A stretch of DNA of 64,000 bases from Croceicoccus gelatinilyticus (GCF_018398395.1 NZ_JAHCBF010000001.1:124001-188000); one strand, 5' to 3'; shown: positions 53,356-62,433, counted from the first letter of the stretch. Notes: generated by a model from the letters alone, not told the origin. A program made the numbers and translations.

Positions 53356-54798
53356 TTGAAGTTCGATTCCGATCTTGACGATGGTCGGCCCGAAGGCCGC
53401 GCTTCGCGCACCTCGGGCGATGCGGTAGACCTGCAGATCGGGGGAGGCGCGCCTGCGTTTCCCTCCGTTGCGCCCGAAGCCTTGCTGGCCGCGATCATCG
53501 AGGGTTCGGACGACGCGATCGTCTCGAAGACGCTCGACGGTATCGTGACAAGCTGGAATCCGGGGGCCGAGCGGCTCTTCGGCTATACCGCGTCCGAAAT
53601 GATCGGGCAGTCCGTCCGCAGGCTGATCCCCGAAGAACGCCAGATGGAGGAGGACGCGATCCTTCGCCAGATCGCGGCGGGGCGGCGGGTCTCCTCGCTC
53701 CACACCACACGCCTGCGCAAGACGGGTGCATCGGTGCGCGTCTCGGTCACCGTGTCGCCGGTGCGCGACGAACACGGCAAGATCATCGGCGCCAGCAAGA
53801 TCGCCCGCGACGTCGGCGCGCTGGAACTGGCGCGCCAGCAACTGGCCGAGAGCGAACGCCGCTTCAAGATGCTGGCCGACAACATGTCGCAGCTGGCGTG
53901 GATCGCGGATTCGAAGGGCTGGATCTTCTGGTACAACAAGCGCTGGTTCGACTACACCGGCACGACCCTGTCCGACATGGAAGGGTGGGGCTGGAAACAG
54001 GTCCACCACCCCGACCACGTCGACCGCGTCGTTGAACGCATCCAGCGCAGCTGGGACAGTGGAGAGATCTGGGAAGACACGTTCCCCTTGCGCGGACGCG
54101 ACGGGCGCTATCGCTGGTTCCTGTCACGGGCGCGGCCGATCAAGGATGAAAACGGCGAAATCGCCTACTGGTTCGGCACCAATACCGACGTCACCGAACA
54201 ACGCGCGCAGGCGGAATCGATCGAGACGCTGCTGACCGAGGTGAACCATCGGTCCAAGAACATGCTGACGGTGATCCAGTCGCTCGCCCGCCGGTCTGCG
54301 CCGGGCAATGACGACTTTCTGAAGCGCTTCGTTCGCCGCTTGGAAGCGCTGGCCGCGAACCAGGACCTGTTGGTGCGCCGCGCATGGACGCGGGTGGAAA
54401 TGCACGAACTCGTTCGCGCGCAGCTGGCCTTCGCGCTCGACATCGCAGGGACGCGGATCGAATACGACGGGCCGGAAGTGGACATTACCTCGCGCGCGGC
54501 GGAAACGCTGGGCATGGCGCTGCACGAACTGGCGACCAATGCACTGAAGTACGGCGCGCTGTCGGTCGATGGCGGCAAGGTGTCGATCGTCTGGGAAGAC
54601 CGCGACGGGCGCTTCCAGCTGACGTGGCGTGAAACCGGCGGGCCCGAAGTCATGCCGCCGACCCGCACCGGGTTCGGCACTTCGGTCATTCGCGACATTC
54701 CGGTGACCGCACTGGATGCGACGACCAGCCTCAACTTCTCGCAAGGCGGGGCCAGCTGGTTCTTCGAGTGCGATTCGGACACCGTCATCGCGCACTAA
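53356..54798 (+). CDS. PAS-PAS HWE-family sensor histidine kinase
   Basis: 480 residues from TTG 53356, the first usable start. PAS 1 at ~40-150 (DDAIVSKTLDGIVTSWNPGAERLFGYTASEMIGQ) with PAC, PAS 2 ~165-290 (WIADSKGWIFWYNKRWFDYTGTTLSDMEGWGWKQVHHPDH). Then the HWE dimerisation/H-box region (EVNHRSKNMLTVIQSLARRS) and ATPase (LGMALHELATNALKYGALS, VWEDRDG-LTWRETGGPEV). HWE kinases are common in sphingomonads and usually act in the general stress or light response. No TM segment, so it is cytosolic. No adjacent response regulator. Follows metZ by 33 bases. Confidence 0.92.
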   Translation: MKFDSDLDDGRPEGRASRTSGDAVDLQIGGGAPAFPSVAPEALLAAIIEGSDDAIVSKTLDGIVTSWNPGAERLFGYTASEMIGQSVRRLIPEERQMEEDAILRQIAAGRRVSSLHTTRLRKTGASVRVSVTVSPVRDEHGKIIGASKIARDVGALELARQQLAESERRFKMLADNMSQLAWIADSKGWIFWYNKRWFDYTGTTLSDMEGWGWKQVHHPDHVDRVVERIQRSWDSGEIWEDTFPLRGRDGRYRWFLSRARPIKDENGEIAYWFGTNTDVTEQRAQAESIETLLTEVNHRSKNMLTVIQSLARRSAPGNDDFLKRFVRRLEALAANQDLLVRRAWTRVEMHELVRAQLAFALDIAGTRIEYDGPEVDITSRAAETLGMALHELATNALKYGALSVDGGKVSIVWEDRDGRFQLTWRETGGPEVMPPTRTGFGTSVIRDIPVTALDATTSLNFSQGGASWFFECDSDTVIAH

Positions 54799-54873
54799 CG
54801 GCGGCACTTTCCACCATATCGGGCCTCCGGGATTTGCGGGGGCGGGGGGTGATCGTCTAGGCTGCTATATGAA

Positions 54874-55275
54874 ATGATGAACCAGTTCTTCGATCACGTA
54901 GCCACTACCAACGGCATAACCGTGCGGGTTTCCGCAAGCTTCCTGCCGGAACAGTCGCAGGTTGCCGCGGGGCGCTGGTTCTGGGCCTATCACATCCGGA
55001 TCGAGAACGAGGGTGAAGAGGCCGCTCGCCTCGTCACGCGGCACTGGCGGATCACTGACGGGAATGACCGCGTCAGCCTTGTCGACGGCGAAGGCATCGT
55101 CGGCGAAATGCCGCGGCTGGAACCGGGCGAAAGCCACGACTACGTATCGGGCTGCCCGCTCGAAACCTCGCTTGGTTCGATGGAAGGATACTATGGCTTC
55201 GTCCGCGACGACGGCACGAAGTTCGAGGCGGCGATCCCGTTCTTCCCGCTCGCCGCCCCGGCTACCGCGCGCTGA
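54874..55275 (+). CDS. apaG: ApaG-family protein
   Basis: 133 residues, ATG 54874 (second Met at 54877). ApaG fold: TTNGITVRVSASFLPEQSQVAAGRWFWAYHIRIENEGEEAARLVTRHW, DGEGIVGEMPRLEPGESHDYVSGCPL and SMEGYYGFVRDDG. An immunoglobulin-like family linked by older genetics to Co/Mg efflux and to ApaH; biochemical role unsettled. It follows metZ/kinase and is one base short of the convergent MddA-like gene. Confidence 0.93.
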   Translation: MMNQFFDHVATTNGITVRVSASFLPEQSQVAAGRWFWAYHIRIENEGEEAARLVTRHWRITDGNDRVSLVDGEGIVGEMPRLEPGESHDYVSGCPLETSLGSMEGYYGFVRDDGTKFEAAIPFFPLAAPATAR

Positions 55276-55276
55276 T

Positions 55277-56005
55277 CTAGCGCGCCTTGCCGATCCCCGG
55301 CACGATCATCCCGACCCGCTTGCGATAATCGGTATAGGCCTCGCCCAGCGCATGGGTGAGGTCGCGTTCCTCCCACCGGATCGCCATCAGGACATAGACC
55401 GACATCACCCCTGCGAAGAGCAGGTGCCCCACGGTCATCACCGGAATGGCCCAGAACGCGATCAGCATCCCGAAATAGAGCGGGTGGCGCACATAGCGGT
55501 AGAACATCGGCTCGCGGAAGCGCGGCGCATGGTCGTTCTTGCCCGTGAAGCCGAACCACGCCTGCCGCAGGCCGAACAGTTCGAAATGGTCGAGCATCCA
55601 CGTCGACAGGAACACGATGGTCCACCCGATCGCGAACAGTCCCCAGAGCACGACCGCCGCGGTGCCTTCGGTTGCCCAGACCACGGCCGGAATCGGCTGC
55701 CAAAGCGCGAACATGATCCACAGCACGCCCACGGTGGCGAGGACATAGACGCTGCGCTCAATGCTCGGATGGACGAACTGTGTCAGCTTCCGCTTGAAGC
55801 CGCTTCGCGCCATGACCGAATGCTGCAGCCCGAACAGCGAGATCAGGAAGACGTCGACGACCGCCGCCGCGACGGGATCGAGCGCACCGCCCGCATCGAT
55901 GGTTTTCGGTGCGAAGACATTGCCGACGAACGCGGCGAGATAGAGGAACGTCGCGAAGAAAAGCAGATATGACGCGACGGCGAAAACGAGGCGAATGGCA
56001 CCCAT
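55277..56005 (-). CDS. MddA-like methanethiol S-methyltransferase / ICMT-fold membrane protein
   Basis: 242 residues from ATG 56005 with GGGAGGA upstream. Six hydrophobic segments; C-terminal isoprenylcysteine-methyltransferase-like signature YRYVRHPLYFGMLIAFWAIPVMTVGHLLFA...EERDLTHALGEAYTDYRKRVG. The N-terminal part contains FGLQHSVMAR and FELFGLRQAW, as in MddA enzymes that methylate methanethiol to dimethylsulfide using SAM. NnrU and phospholipid methyltransferases share the fold, so the assignment is by resemblance. Terminates at CTAG next to apaG. Confidence 0.8.
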   Translation of the reverse strand: MGAIRLVFAVASYLLFFATFLYLAAFVGNVFAPKTIDAGGALDPVAAAVVDVFLISLFGLQHSVMARSGFKRKLTQFVHPSIERSVYVLATVGVLWIMFALWQPIPAVVWATEGTAAVVLWGLFAIGWTIVFLSTWMLDHFELFGLRQAWFGFTGKNDHAPRFREPMFYRYVRHPLYFGMLIAFWAIPVMTVGHLLFAGVMSVYVLMAIRWEERDLTHALGEAYTDYRKRVGMIVPGIGKAR

Positions 56006-56074
56006 GACGAGTCCTCCCCAACAGGACATCGCGACCCCCGAATGGGCCGATCATACCATCATTAAGCGAATTTG

Positions 56075-57163
56075 CTAAGTGACCGGCACGGGCGCGTCAG
56101 CATCGTCCTCTACTGGCGGGTGCATGATCGCCCAGCCGGACAGGAACAGCCCCGCCACCAAGGGGCCGGCCACAATGCCGCTGACTCCGAAGGCCGCGAT
56201 GCCGCCGAGGGTCGATACCAGAATGATCCAGTCCGGAATCCCCGTGTCGCGCCCCACCAGGATAGGTCGCAGCACGTTGTCCGCCATGCCGATCACCGCG
56301 ACACCCGACACGATCACCATGACGCCCTGCCAGATGTCGCCGATCGCCAGAAGATAGACCGCCGCAGGCAGCCAGACGATGGCAGGACCAAGCGCGGGCA
56401 GAAGCGAAAAGATCGCCATCAGCAATCCGAACAGCACGGCGGCAGGCAGGCCCGCGATCCAGAACGTGATCGCACCCAGCGCACCTTGCACCAGTCCGAC
56501 GACGACAGAGCCCTTGATCGTCGCGCGGATGATCGCGACGAACCGGTCCACGACCTGCCGCGAAACTTCCGGCGGCATGGGGAGGGCGCGGCGCACGGCA
56601 TGGCCAATGGCGCGCCCGTCGCGCAGCAGGAAATAGGTTACGTAAAGGCCGACGCCGAAGCTCAGTACGAAGCCCAGCGCGCCGCCGCCGATGGCGATCG
56701 CCCGCGTCGCGATAAATCCCACGGATTCGCGCGCTATCTCCGTCACCTTGTCGCGCAGCATCTCGAATTCGCCGTAGCCCGAATTGTCGAGCAAAACCTG
56801 CATTCTCGCAGGCAGCCCGTCGCGCACGCGGTCGAAGATGGTGCCGGCATCGAACTGCTGGTCCTGAAGGGCAAGGTAGATGCCGGTCGCCTGATCGACG
56901 ACCATCGTGCCGATCACCATGGCCGGAACCAGCACGGCAACCGTGATGATCAATAGCGAAGCCAGCGCGGCATAGTTCTTCCGCCCGCGCAGGATCAGCA
57001 ACATCCGGCGGTTCAGCGGTTGGAACATGATCGCGGCCAACAAGGCCCAGAACAACGGCGGCAGGAAGGGCCACGCGATAAAGAGCGTCGCTGCCGTGAT
57101 CGCGGCAAGGAACAGCAGGAAGCCGCCGCGTTCGATCCGATCCCTGTCCCACTCCTTGCCCAT
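56075..57163 (-). CDS. AI-2E-family transporter (PerM-like)
   Basis: 362 residues from ATG 57163 with GGGGTGA upstream. Family shape: paired N-terminal TM helices (GGFLLFLAAITAATLFIAWPFLPPLFWALLAAIMF), a large soluble helical middle (TGIYLALQDQQFD...), then several C-terminal helices with FLSFGVGLYVTYFLLRDG and LPALGPAIVWLPAAVYLLAIGDIWQGVMV and the family-specific DNVLRPILVG motif. It resembles PerM/YdiK-type membrane permeases; some export AI-2 or Na/H, but substrate is not evident. Divergent from a LysR regulator, 162 bases apart. Confidence 0.9.
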   Translation of the reverse strand: MGKEWDRDRIERGGFLLFLAAITAATLFIAWPFLPPLFWALLAAIMFQPLNRRMLLILRGRKNYAALASLLIITVAVLVPAMVIGTMVVDQATGIYLALQDQQFDAGTIFDRVRDGLPARMQVLLDNSGYGEFEMLRDKVTEIARESVGFIATRAIAIGGGALGFVLSFGVGLYVTYFLLRDGRAIGHAVRRALPMPPEVSRQVVDRFVAIIRATIKGSVVVGLVQGALGAITFWIAGLPAAVLFGLLMAIFSLLPALGPAIVWLPAAVYLLAIGDIWQGVMVIVSGVAVIGMADNVLRPILVGRDTGIPDWIILVSTLGGIAAFGVSGIVAGPLVAGLFLSGWAIMHPPVEDDADAPVPVT

Positions 57164-57325
57164 GCAAATCACCCCGTATCCAACCGGGCGCAGGATACCG
57201 CCGCCCCGCGCAAGTGTCTGCCCGTCCGCAGCTTTAGTCCCCGACTTGCGAAACGGCCCATCGCCTTCGCCAGACTTCTTCGCCCGTTGCCCAAATCGCC
57301 GGCTGGGCTTATGGCGCGGCTTGCA

Positions 57326-58117
57326 ATGAAGCGGACGCATCTTCCCCTTAATGGCCTGCGCGTGCTCGACGCCGCGGCACGGCACTTGTCGTTCACCCGT
57401 GCGGCGGACGAACTGGCCGTGACTCCGGCCGCCGTGGGCCAGCAGATTCGCGCGCTCGAAGACCTGCTCGGCGTCGTGCTATTCCGCCGCACGCCCAAGG
57501 GGCTGGAACTGACCGACGAAGCGATTGCCGGTCTCGATTCCCTGCGCGAAGGGTTCCTGCGTTTCGAGGAAGCGGTCGAGGCGATGCAGGCGGGGCAGTC
57601 CAGCCACAACTTCACCTTTGCCGCGCCGCGCGACTTCTTCGGCGCGTGGTTCGCGCACCGGCTGGCCGATTTCCGCAAGGAAAACCCCGACACCCGCTTT
57701 CACATGGCAGGCGGCGCGCAGACCGACTTTACCGAGGCGAACCTCGACTTCGCGGTGCGCCTAGCAGACGGCCCCGGCGACCACGAAGGCGTCCTGCTTA
57801 GGCCGGGGCGCGTCGTCGTCGTCGCGGCGCCCGATGGTGCGCGCGGCTGGATTGCATGGCCCGGCGGCCCCGCGCCCGAAGGCGAGGAAGAGACGATGCA
57901 GGTCGGCGCGACCGGACAGGCCCTCGCCGCTGCCGCCGCGGGCCTTGGCCGCACGCTCCTGCCGCTGGAATTGGTCGAACGCGCGATCGAGGCGGGCGAG
58001 CTGGTGGCCGAGGGCGAGGTCGAGGAGAACCGGTATGGCTACTGGTTCGTCGCGCCGCGCCCGCAGTGGCGGCAAAAGAAAGTGAAGGCGCTGGTCGAGT
58101 TCCTCACGCGCGTCTGA
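57326..58117 (+). CDS. LysR-family regulator (GcvA-like)
   Basis: 263 residues from ATG 57326. HTH: LPLNGLRVLDAAARHLSFTRAADELAVTPAAVGQQIRALEDLLGVVLFRRTPKGLELTDEA, in the GcvA/AmpR style. The effector domain is shorter than usual (~170 residues), with HRLADFRKENPDTRFHMAGGAQTDFTEANLDFAVRLADGPGDH and AAAAGLGRTLLPLELVERAI. Possible targets are the divergent AI-2E permease or the convergent TPMT gene; unproven. Ends 13 bases before the tpm stop. Confidence 0.9.
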   Translation: MKRTHLPLNGLRVLDAAARHLSFTRAADELAVTPAAVGQQIRALEDLLGVVLFRRTPKGLELTDEAIAGLDSLREGFLRFEEAVEAMQAGQSSHNFTFAAPRDFFGAWFAHRLADFRKENPDTRFHMAGGAQTDFTEANLDFAVRLADGPGDHEGVLLRPGRVVVVAAPDGARGWIAWPGGPAPEGEEETMQVGATGQALAAAAAGLGRTLLPLELVERAIEAGELVAEGEVEENRYGYWFVAPRPQWRQKKVKALVEFLTRV

Positions 58118-58130
58118 TTTTGGGCCTGAT

Positions 58131-58769
58131 CTAGCGCGGGATCATTCGCCATGCCGCCTCGGTGGCGGGGATCCTGCCTTTGAGCCCACCTTCGACGTCG
58201 CGCTCTTCCAGACAGGTCAGGTCGTAATCGCCTGCGAACAGCCGCTCGACTTCGGCAGTGTTGATCGAGAAGGGCGGACCCTCCATCTGCGACTGGTCGT
58301 AGGCGAATGTGATCAGCAGGCGTTTCGCAGCAGGCGTCAGGGCGCGGACCTGATGCGCATAGTTGTCGCGCATCGAAGCGGGCATGGCGACCAGCGAAGC
58401 GCGGTCGTAAACGGCATCCACGCCGCTCAGCGTCGCACCGTCGAGCGCGAATAGATCGCCCGCGTAGATCGTGATCGAGCCTGCGGAAAAGCGTGTCAGG
58501 CTGCCGTGTCCGGCAATCTCGGGCGCGACGTCCATTTCCTCGAAGAACTGGCCGACGGCCTTGGCGCTCAATTCAACGCCGACGACCTCGAAACCTTGCG
58601 CGGCGAGCCAGGCCATGTCGTGCGCCTTGCCGCACAGGGGCACAAAGATGCGCGCGCCTTCTGCAAGGTCCAGCGAGGGCAAGTGACGGACCAGCAGGTC
58701 GTTTGCTTCCCCCTCATGAAATCCGATCTCCATCGCGTCCCAGCGAGCGTGCCAGAAATCGGCTTCCAT
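58131..58769 (-). CDS. tpm: Thiopurine S-methyltransferase-family protein
   Basis: 212 residues from ATG 58769 (AAGGA upstream); an in-frame start at 58865 adds 32 without support. Bacterial TPMT motifs: MEADFWHARWDAMEIGFHEGEAN, RIFVPLCGKAHDMAWLAAQGFEVVGVELS (SAM), GDLFALDGATLSGVDAVYDRASLVAMP. SAM-dependent methylation of thio-, seleno- or tellurium compounds; natural substrates in bacteria include selenite/tellurite and toxoflavin-like metabolites. Confidence 0.93.
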   Translation of the reverse strand: MEADFWHARWDAMEIGFHEGEANDLLVRHLPSLDLAEGARIFVPLCGKAHDMAWLAAQGFEVVGVELSAKAVGQFFEEMDVAPEIAGHGSLTRFSAGSITIYAGDLFALDGATLSGVDAVYDRASLVAMPASMRDNYAHQVRALTPAAKRLLITFAYDQSQMEGPPFSINTAEVERLFAGDYDLTCLEERDVEGGLKGRIPATEAAWRMIPR

Positions 58770-58828
58770 CAATCCATTCCTTGTCTTGCGATCCGTACGG
58801 TTAAGTTTCGCAAGGCTCATAATGCAAA

Positions 58829-58856
58829 CGGCCCCGCCCGGTAAGGGGCGGGGCCG
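58829..58856 (-). terminator. Terminator hairpin downstream of tonB
   Basis: On the minus strand, CGGCCCCGCCC pairs with GGGCGGGGCCG around a short loop, followed by a T-rich run (TTTGCATT). It lies 25 bases past the tonB stop, and before the tpm gene. Confidence 0.75.
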
Positions 58857-58880
58857 CTCCCCCACGTCTGGTCGCCGCCG

Positions 58881-59555
58881 TCAGGGCAGGCGCCAGACAA
58901 TTCTGCTGGAATACGTGCCGGGTATGGCATCCCCGTTACCGTCGCGCGCGGCTTCGAACTTTGCCCGCCTGGACAGGGATGTGCAGGCCGCCTTGTCGAG
59001 ATCGGCCGCGCCGCTCGACGAGGTGACGGTGCAATCGGTAACCTGCCCGCGCGCATCGATGGTCAGGCGGAAGCCGGTGGTCCCTTCGATCCCTCGGCGG
59101 ATCATGCGCGACGGATAGTCATCCTGCGTGACCCAGGTGCCGGGATTGCCGCGGGGTGCGGCGGCCTTGGGTGTGTAGAGCGGTGCGGGCTGCGTCGCCT
59201 CTACGGGAAGCTCGATGATCTCGTTCGAGCGGCTCGTCGGAAAGGTGTCGGGGATAGGGATCTTTGGCACCACGAACTCGCTCGTGCGGTCGAGCGGGCT
59301 GTCCATCGGGACGATCTTGGTGTCGGGCGCGGGGACTTCGCGGATGTCTTCCTTGGGCTGCTCGATCGGGTCGAGCGGGATGATCTCGACCTTGTCCTCG
59401 GGAATGAAGATCGATTTGATCGAATCTCCGGCCTCGGTGATCACGCCGCCCGCGAACCCGGTCAGCAGGGCATATCCCAGACCTGCGTGAATGATGGCGA
59501 CGGTTGCAATCGTCCGGGTCCGGTTCGGACCGTGGCTGGTATCGGAATAGGCCAT
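58881..59555 (-). CDS. tonB: Energy transducer TonB
   Basis: 224 residues from ATG 59555 with GGAGG six bases upstream (GTG 59561 is two codons longer). One N-terminal TM helix (TRTIATVAIIHAGLGYALLTGF), a Pro/Asp/Ile-rich periplasmic spacer (VEIIPLDPIEQPKEDIREVPAPDTK...), and a TonB C-terminal domain ending WVTQDDYPSRMIRRGIEGTTGFRLTIDARGQVTDCTVTSSSGAADLDKAACTSLSRRAKFEAARDGNGDAIPGTYSSRIVW. It couples the proton motive force to TonB-dependent outer-membrane receptors. exbB/exbD are not adjacent. Confidence 0.94.
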   Translation of the reverse strand: MAYSDTSHGPNRTRTIATVAIIHAGLGYALLTGFAGGVITEAGDSIKSIFIPEDKVEIIPLDPIEQPKEDIREVPAPDTKIVPMDSPLDRTSEFVVPKIPIPDTFPTSRSNEIIELPVEATQPAPLYTPKAAAPRGNPGTWVTQDDYPSRMIRRGIEGTTGFRLTIDARGQVTDCTVTSSSGAADLDKAACTSLSRRAKFEAARDGNGDAIPGTYSSRIVWRLP

Positions 59556-59683
59556 TGGCACCCTCCTCGTGGGCGCTTCGGGCGCTTGTTCCAGACACGC
59601 CCTGTAAGCGCGATGAGGCGGTCAGCCTATCACGGGCCGGAACGGGTGCCTAAATCATTTGATAGAGGGCGTTTTGCCCGCCT

Positions 59684-60499
59684 TTAGCACTCCGGCGGGA
59701 CGACCAATGCGTCGCATGGCGCGCTGGAGAGAAGCTGGCTCGCCGTGCTGCCCAGCGCCGCGTGGCGGAAGCCGCCGCAGCCTTGCGTGCCAAGCACCAG
59801 CAGGTCGGCGTCATGCGCAGCAATCGCATCCATCACCGCACGCTCTGCCCCACCGTCGCGGGTTTCGGCCTTGATGCGCTTTTTAAGGGCAGGGGAGAGC
59901 CCCGCATCGGCGAGGAATGCGTCCAGCGCCTTCTTCGCCTCTTTCTCGGTATCCTCACGCACGTGCAGCGCCTTCTGCCAGCCCGCAAAGGGCACGTGCC
60001 AGCCGTGAACCACGTGCAGCGGCGGATCGGGGAACAGTTCTCCGGCCGCGCGGATCGCGCCGGCCGAGGTTTCCGACAGGTCGGTCGCCGCCAGCAGCCG
60101 TTCGTATGCGCCATGCGCGCGGCGTTTCACCACCAGCACCGGCACCAGCGCCTGTCGCAGCAGGTGATCGACCGCGGTGCCGAGGAAATAGTCGCCGATA
60201 TCGTTAAAGCGCGCCACGCCCGTCACGATCAGCTGCGCGCCCAGTTCGTCGGCAAGGCGCGGGATTTCGAGCGGGGGCGAGCCGACGGGCAGTTCCAGCC
60301 GCGCGTCCACCCCGTTGGGGATTACGTCCTGCAAGGCGGCGCGGGCGGCGTCCATGTCCTGCGCCCGCTTGCTGCCGGGCTTCACGACGTGGACGGCGAC
60401 GAGTTCCACCCCCCGCAGTTTTGCCATCATCGCGGCGCGGTCGATCGCGCGGTCGTCTCTGGCGGAAAGGTTCGTGGCGACGAGGACAGGACCGTTCAT
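59684..60499 (-). CDS. Universal stress protein with tandem Usp domains
   Basis: 271 residues from ATG 60499, chosen over an in-frame start at 60535. Two Usp domains: residues ~1-135 (PVLVATNLSARDDRAIDRAAMMAKLRGVELVAVHVV...IVTGVARFNDIGDYFLGTAVDHLLRQALVPVLVVKR) and ~140-271 (ERLLAATDLSETSAGAIRAAGELFP...LVLGTQGCGGFRHAALGSTASQLLSSAPCDALVVP), the latter with a Gly-rich ATP-type G-x-G-9x-G(S/T). UspE-like, cytosolic, stress-related. Probably not in an operon with tonB. Confidence 0.93.
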   Translation of the reverse strand: MNGPVLVATNLSARDDRAIDRAAMMAKLRGVELVAVHVVKPGSKRAQDMDAARAALQDVIPNGVDARLELPVGSPPLEIPRLADELGAQLIVTGVARFNDIGDYFLGTAVDHLLRQALVPVLVVKRRAHGAYERLLAATDLSETSAGAIRAAGELFPDPPLHVVHGWHVPFAGWQKALHVREDTEKEAKKALDAFLADAGLSPALKKRIKAETRDGGAERAVMDAIAAHDADLLVLGTQGCGGFRHAALGSTASQLLSSAPCDALVVPPEC

Positions 60500-60527
60500 G
60501 CGCCCGACCCTATGCAAACGCTCGCCA

Positions 60528-61463
60528 TCACGCAATCCCTTCGCGTCCCTCCATCCTCGCCCGCATCAGGTCGAGCTTGCGGTTGATGGAATCGATGATC
60601 TCCTGCTCGTCCGGCCCCTCTGTCCCGGCGCGCTCTGCCTCCGAGCCATAGCGGTGGGCGCGGCGGTGGCGCAGCATGAACATGGTGAGCGCATCGTTGT
60701 GGCGGCGATACCATGCCACGACCCTGCCGCCGCTGACGACGGGGCGCAGCTCGCCCTCCATCGCGCGGATGAGCGCGGTGTCCTCCAGCCGCGCCATGCC
60801 GGCATCGACCGCCTTGTCCCACGCCCTGGCAAAGCCTTCCGCCCCGCCGCGGGAGCGCAGGCGGTAGAGCGCCTCCAGGCTCGCCCCGATTTCGCGGGCG
60901 GCCTGCGTGACAGAGCCTGTCGCGGCGAGCGCTGCGATGAAGGCGCGCTGGCGGGCCGGCGTGATCGAGTTGCGGCGGGGGCGGGCGTGGAGATAGGGCG
61001 CAAAGCCCAGCAGCGGATCGTCGGGAGAGGGCGGATCGCCCCGAAACGCGAGATAGGACGTCCGCCGCGAAGGGCGGGAGGAACTGCAATGAAGCGGACC
61101 TTCCAACCCGCCACCATCAGCGCCAATCCCCGCGCTCACCTCGTCCGGCGGAAAGACCGGCGGCTCTGCCTGCCTGAGGTCAGGCGAGGGGCGCGAAGCG
61201 CGTCTACCGGTGCGTCTCGCCGCGCGCCTTGCCTCGCGGGCTGAGGGGCACGAGCGCGCCGCGTCCCAGGCCGCGCGAAATTCCTCGCCCCCTGCCGCGT
61301 AGCGCAGCTTCTCCAGCGCCGCGACCGAGACCCCGACCCGAAGCGCCGCCTCGCCCACGAACCCGCATTGCGCCAGCACCGCGATGAAGTCCCTCTGCCG
61401 CTGCGCATCGAGCCGCGCATGAGCGGCCCGCTCGACTGGCGTGAAGGGGAAGGGATCGGACAT
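60528..61463 (-). CDS. Hypothetical protein with duplicated HTH module (terminase-small-subunit-like)
   Basis: 311 residues. Two copies of a homeodomain-like HTH pattern: RLDAQRQRDFIAVLAQCGFVGEAALRVGVSVAALEKLRY at ~18-56 and TPARQRAFIAALAATGSVTQAAREIGASLEALYRLRSRGGAEGFARAW at ~172-219. Separated by an Arg/Pro-rich low-complexity linker. The C-terminus is charged and helical (EQEIIDSINRKLDLMRARMEGREG). The HTH style is shared with small terminase and phage-like DNA-binding proteins. Role unknown; sphingomonad-specific duplicate likely. Confidence 0.7.
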   Translation of the reverse strand: MSDPFPFTPVERAAHARLDAQRQRDFIAVLAQCGFVGEAALRVGVSVAALEKLRYAAGGEEFRAAWDAARSCPSAREARRAARRTGRRASRPSPDLRQAEPPVFPPDEVSAGIGADGGGLEGPLHCSSSRPSRRTSYLAFRGDPPSPDDPLLGFAPYLHARPRRNSITPARQRAFIAALAATGSVTQAAREIGASLEALYRLRSRGGAEGFARAWDKAVDAGMARLEDTALIRAMEGELRPVVSGGRVVAWYRRHNDALTMFMLRHRRAHRYGSEAERAGTEGPDEQEIIDSINRKLDLMRARMEGREGIA

Positions 61464-61578
61464 GGACGCGCTCCGGTGCGTGGGACGGGGCGCTGGGGAT
61501 TAGGGGGAGAGAGGGGGTGTAGGAAAATAAAATGTAGCTAATAGAGACCAGCTAGAAACTTTAATCGAGGGGCGCAAT

Positions 61579-62433
61579 ATGGGGCTCGGCGGAGCTGAAA
61601 TACTGATAGCAATAGGGAAGACAGCAGGTGCGGTAAGCCAGCTGTCAAAGTCGTCGCCGATGATCATCAAGCAATCGAAACGGTTGTATTGGCGCTATAC
61701 ACGAGGGCCTGTGATCCTGCCTATTTTTGGTGCAGGCGGTGTAGGCAAATCTACCGCGGGCCGTGTAATTGCGGGGGAAGACAAAGATCGCGCGGCCCAC
61801 AACTACGAAGAATCGCTTTGGACAGAAGTTATAAATCTTTCTGGAAATATTCCAGGTAAAATAAAAATAGCGCCTGGCCAATTAAGGAGAACAAACAAGC
61901 ACTGGCCTAAATTATACGAAGAGATCGTAAAAAATAATTCTTACGGATTAATCAATGTTGTTTCTTATGGGTATCATGCGATCGGCACTCAAACGATAAA
62001 GGGTACCGATATATGGCAGGAGGGAATGGATGTTGGTGATTTTTCGGAGCAATATCTAGAGTCTTGCCGTAAAAAAGAGTTGGATGCCCTCAACGAGCTT
62101 GTTTCCGGCTTGTCTGCGGTATCTCGTCCGCTGTGGATGCTGACATTGGTGAACAAAAAGGATCTTTGGTTTGATCGAGAGGAGGCGGTAGTTGCGCACT
62201 ATCGCGACGGGGAGTACGCGGAGGCATTGAAGAGATTGGAAGCTCGATTGGGGTCCGGTGCTTTTCAGCATGAGATCTGCCCTGTAGCCTTGACCATATC
62301 GAATTTGACATCACAATCGGGTGAGATTGTTGCGCCGGTACAGGCTGGCTATGATCTGGATGCGAGAAATAAATCTCTTCGAGATTTTATGCGAAAAATT
62401 GATTCGCTTATTGAGAAAGCGGGCGGGCAATGA
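61579..62433 (+). CDS. GTPase-like P-loop protein of an AT-rich two-gene insert
   Basis: 284 residues. After a ~45-residue amphipathic N-terminus comes the Walker A/G1 loop GAGGVGKST (51-59), a G3-like IAPGQ (97-101, where many small GTPases have DxxG), NKKD (192-195, the guanine-specifying G4 motif, after LTLVN), and a plausible G5 SNLTS. Ras-like order and spacing, so GTP binding is likely. The N-terminal MGLGGAEILIAIGKTAG and KQSKRLYWRY suggest membrane or adaptor contact. Codons AAA, ATA, TTA and AGA are frequent, unlike flanking genes. ATGA overlap with the next gene. Function not recognised. Confidence 0.78.
   Translation: MGLGGAEILIAIGKTAGAVSQLSKSSPMIIKQSKRLYWRYTRGPVILPIFGAGGVGKSTAGRVIAGEDKDRAAHNYEESLWTEVINLSGNIPGKIKIAPGQLRRTNKHWPKLYEEIVKNNSYGLINVVSYGYHAIGTQTIKGTDIWQEGMDVGDFSEQYLESCRKKELDALNELVSGLSAVSRPLWMLTLVNKKDLWFDREEAVVAHYRDGEYAEALKRLEARLGSGAFQHEICPVALTISNLTSQSGEIVAPVQAGYDLDARNKSLRDFMRKIDSLIEKAGGQ

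Noticed and set aside
55271-58138. Repeated string TGATCTAGCGCG at two convergent junctions (55272 and 58127)
   Set aside because: Twelve bases made mostly of stop codons and common GC-rich codons; most simply explained by chance.
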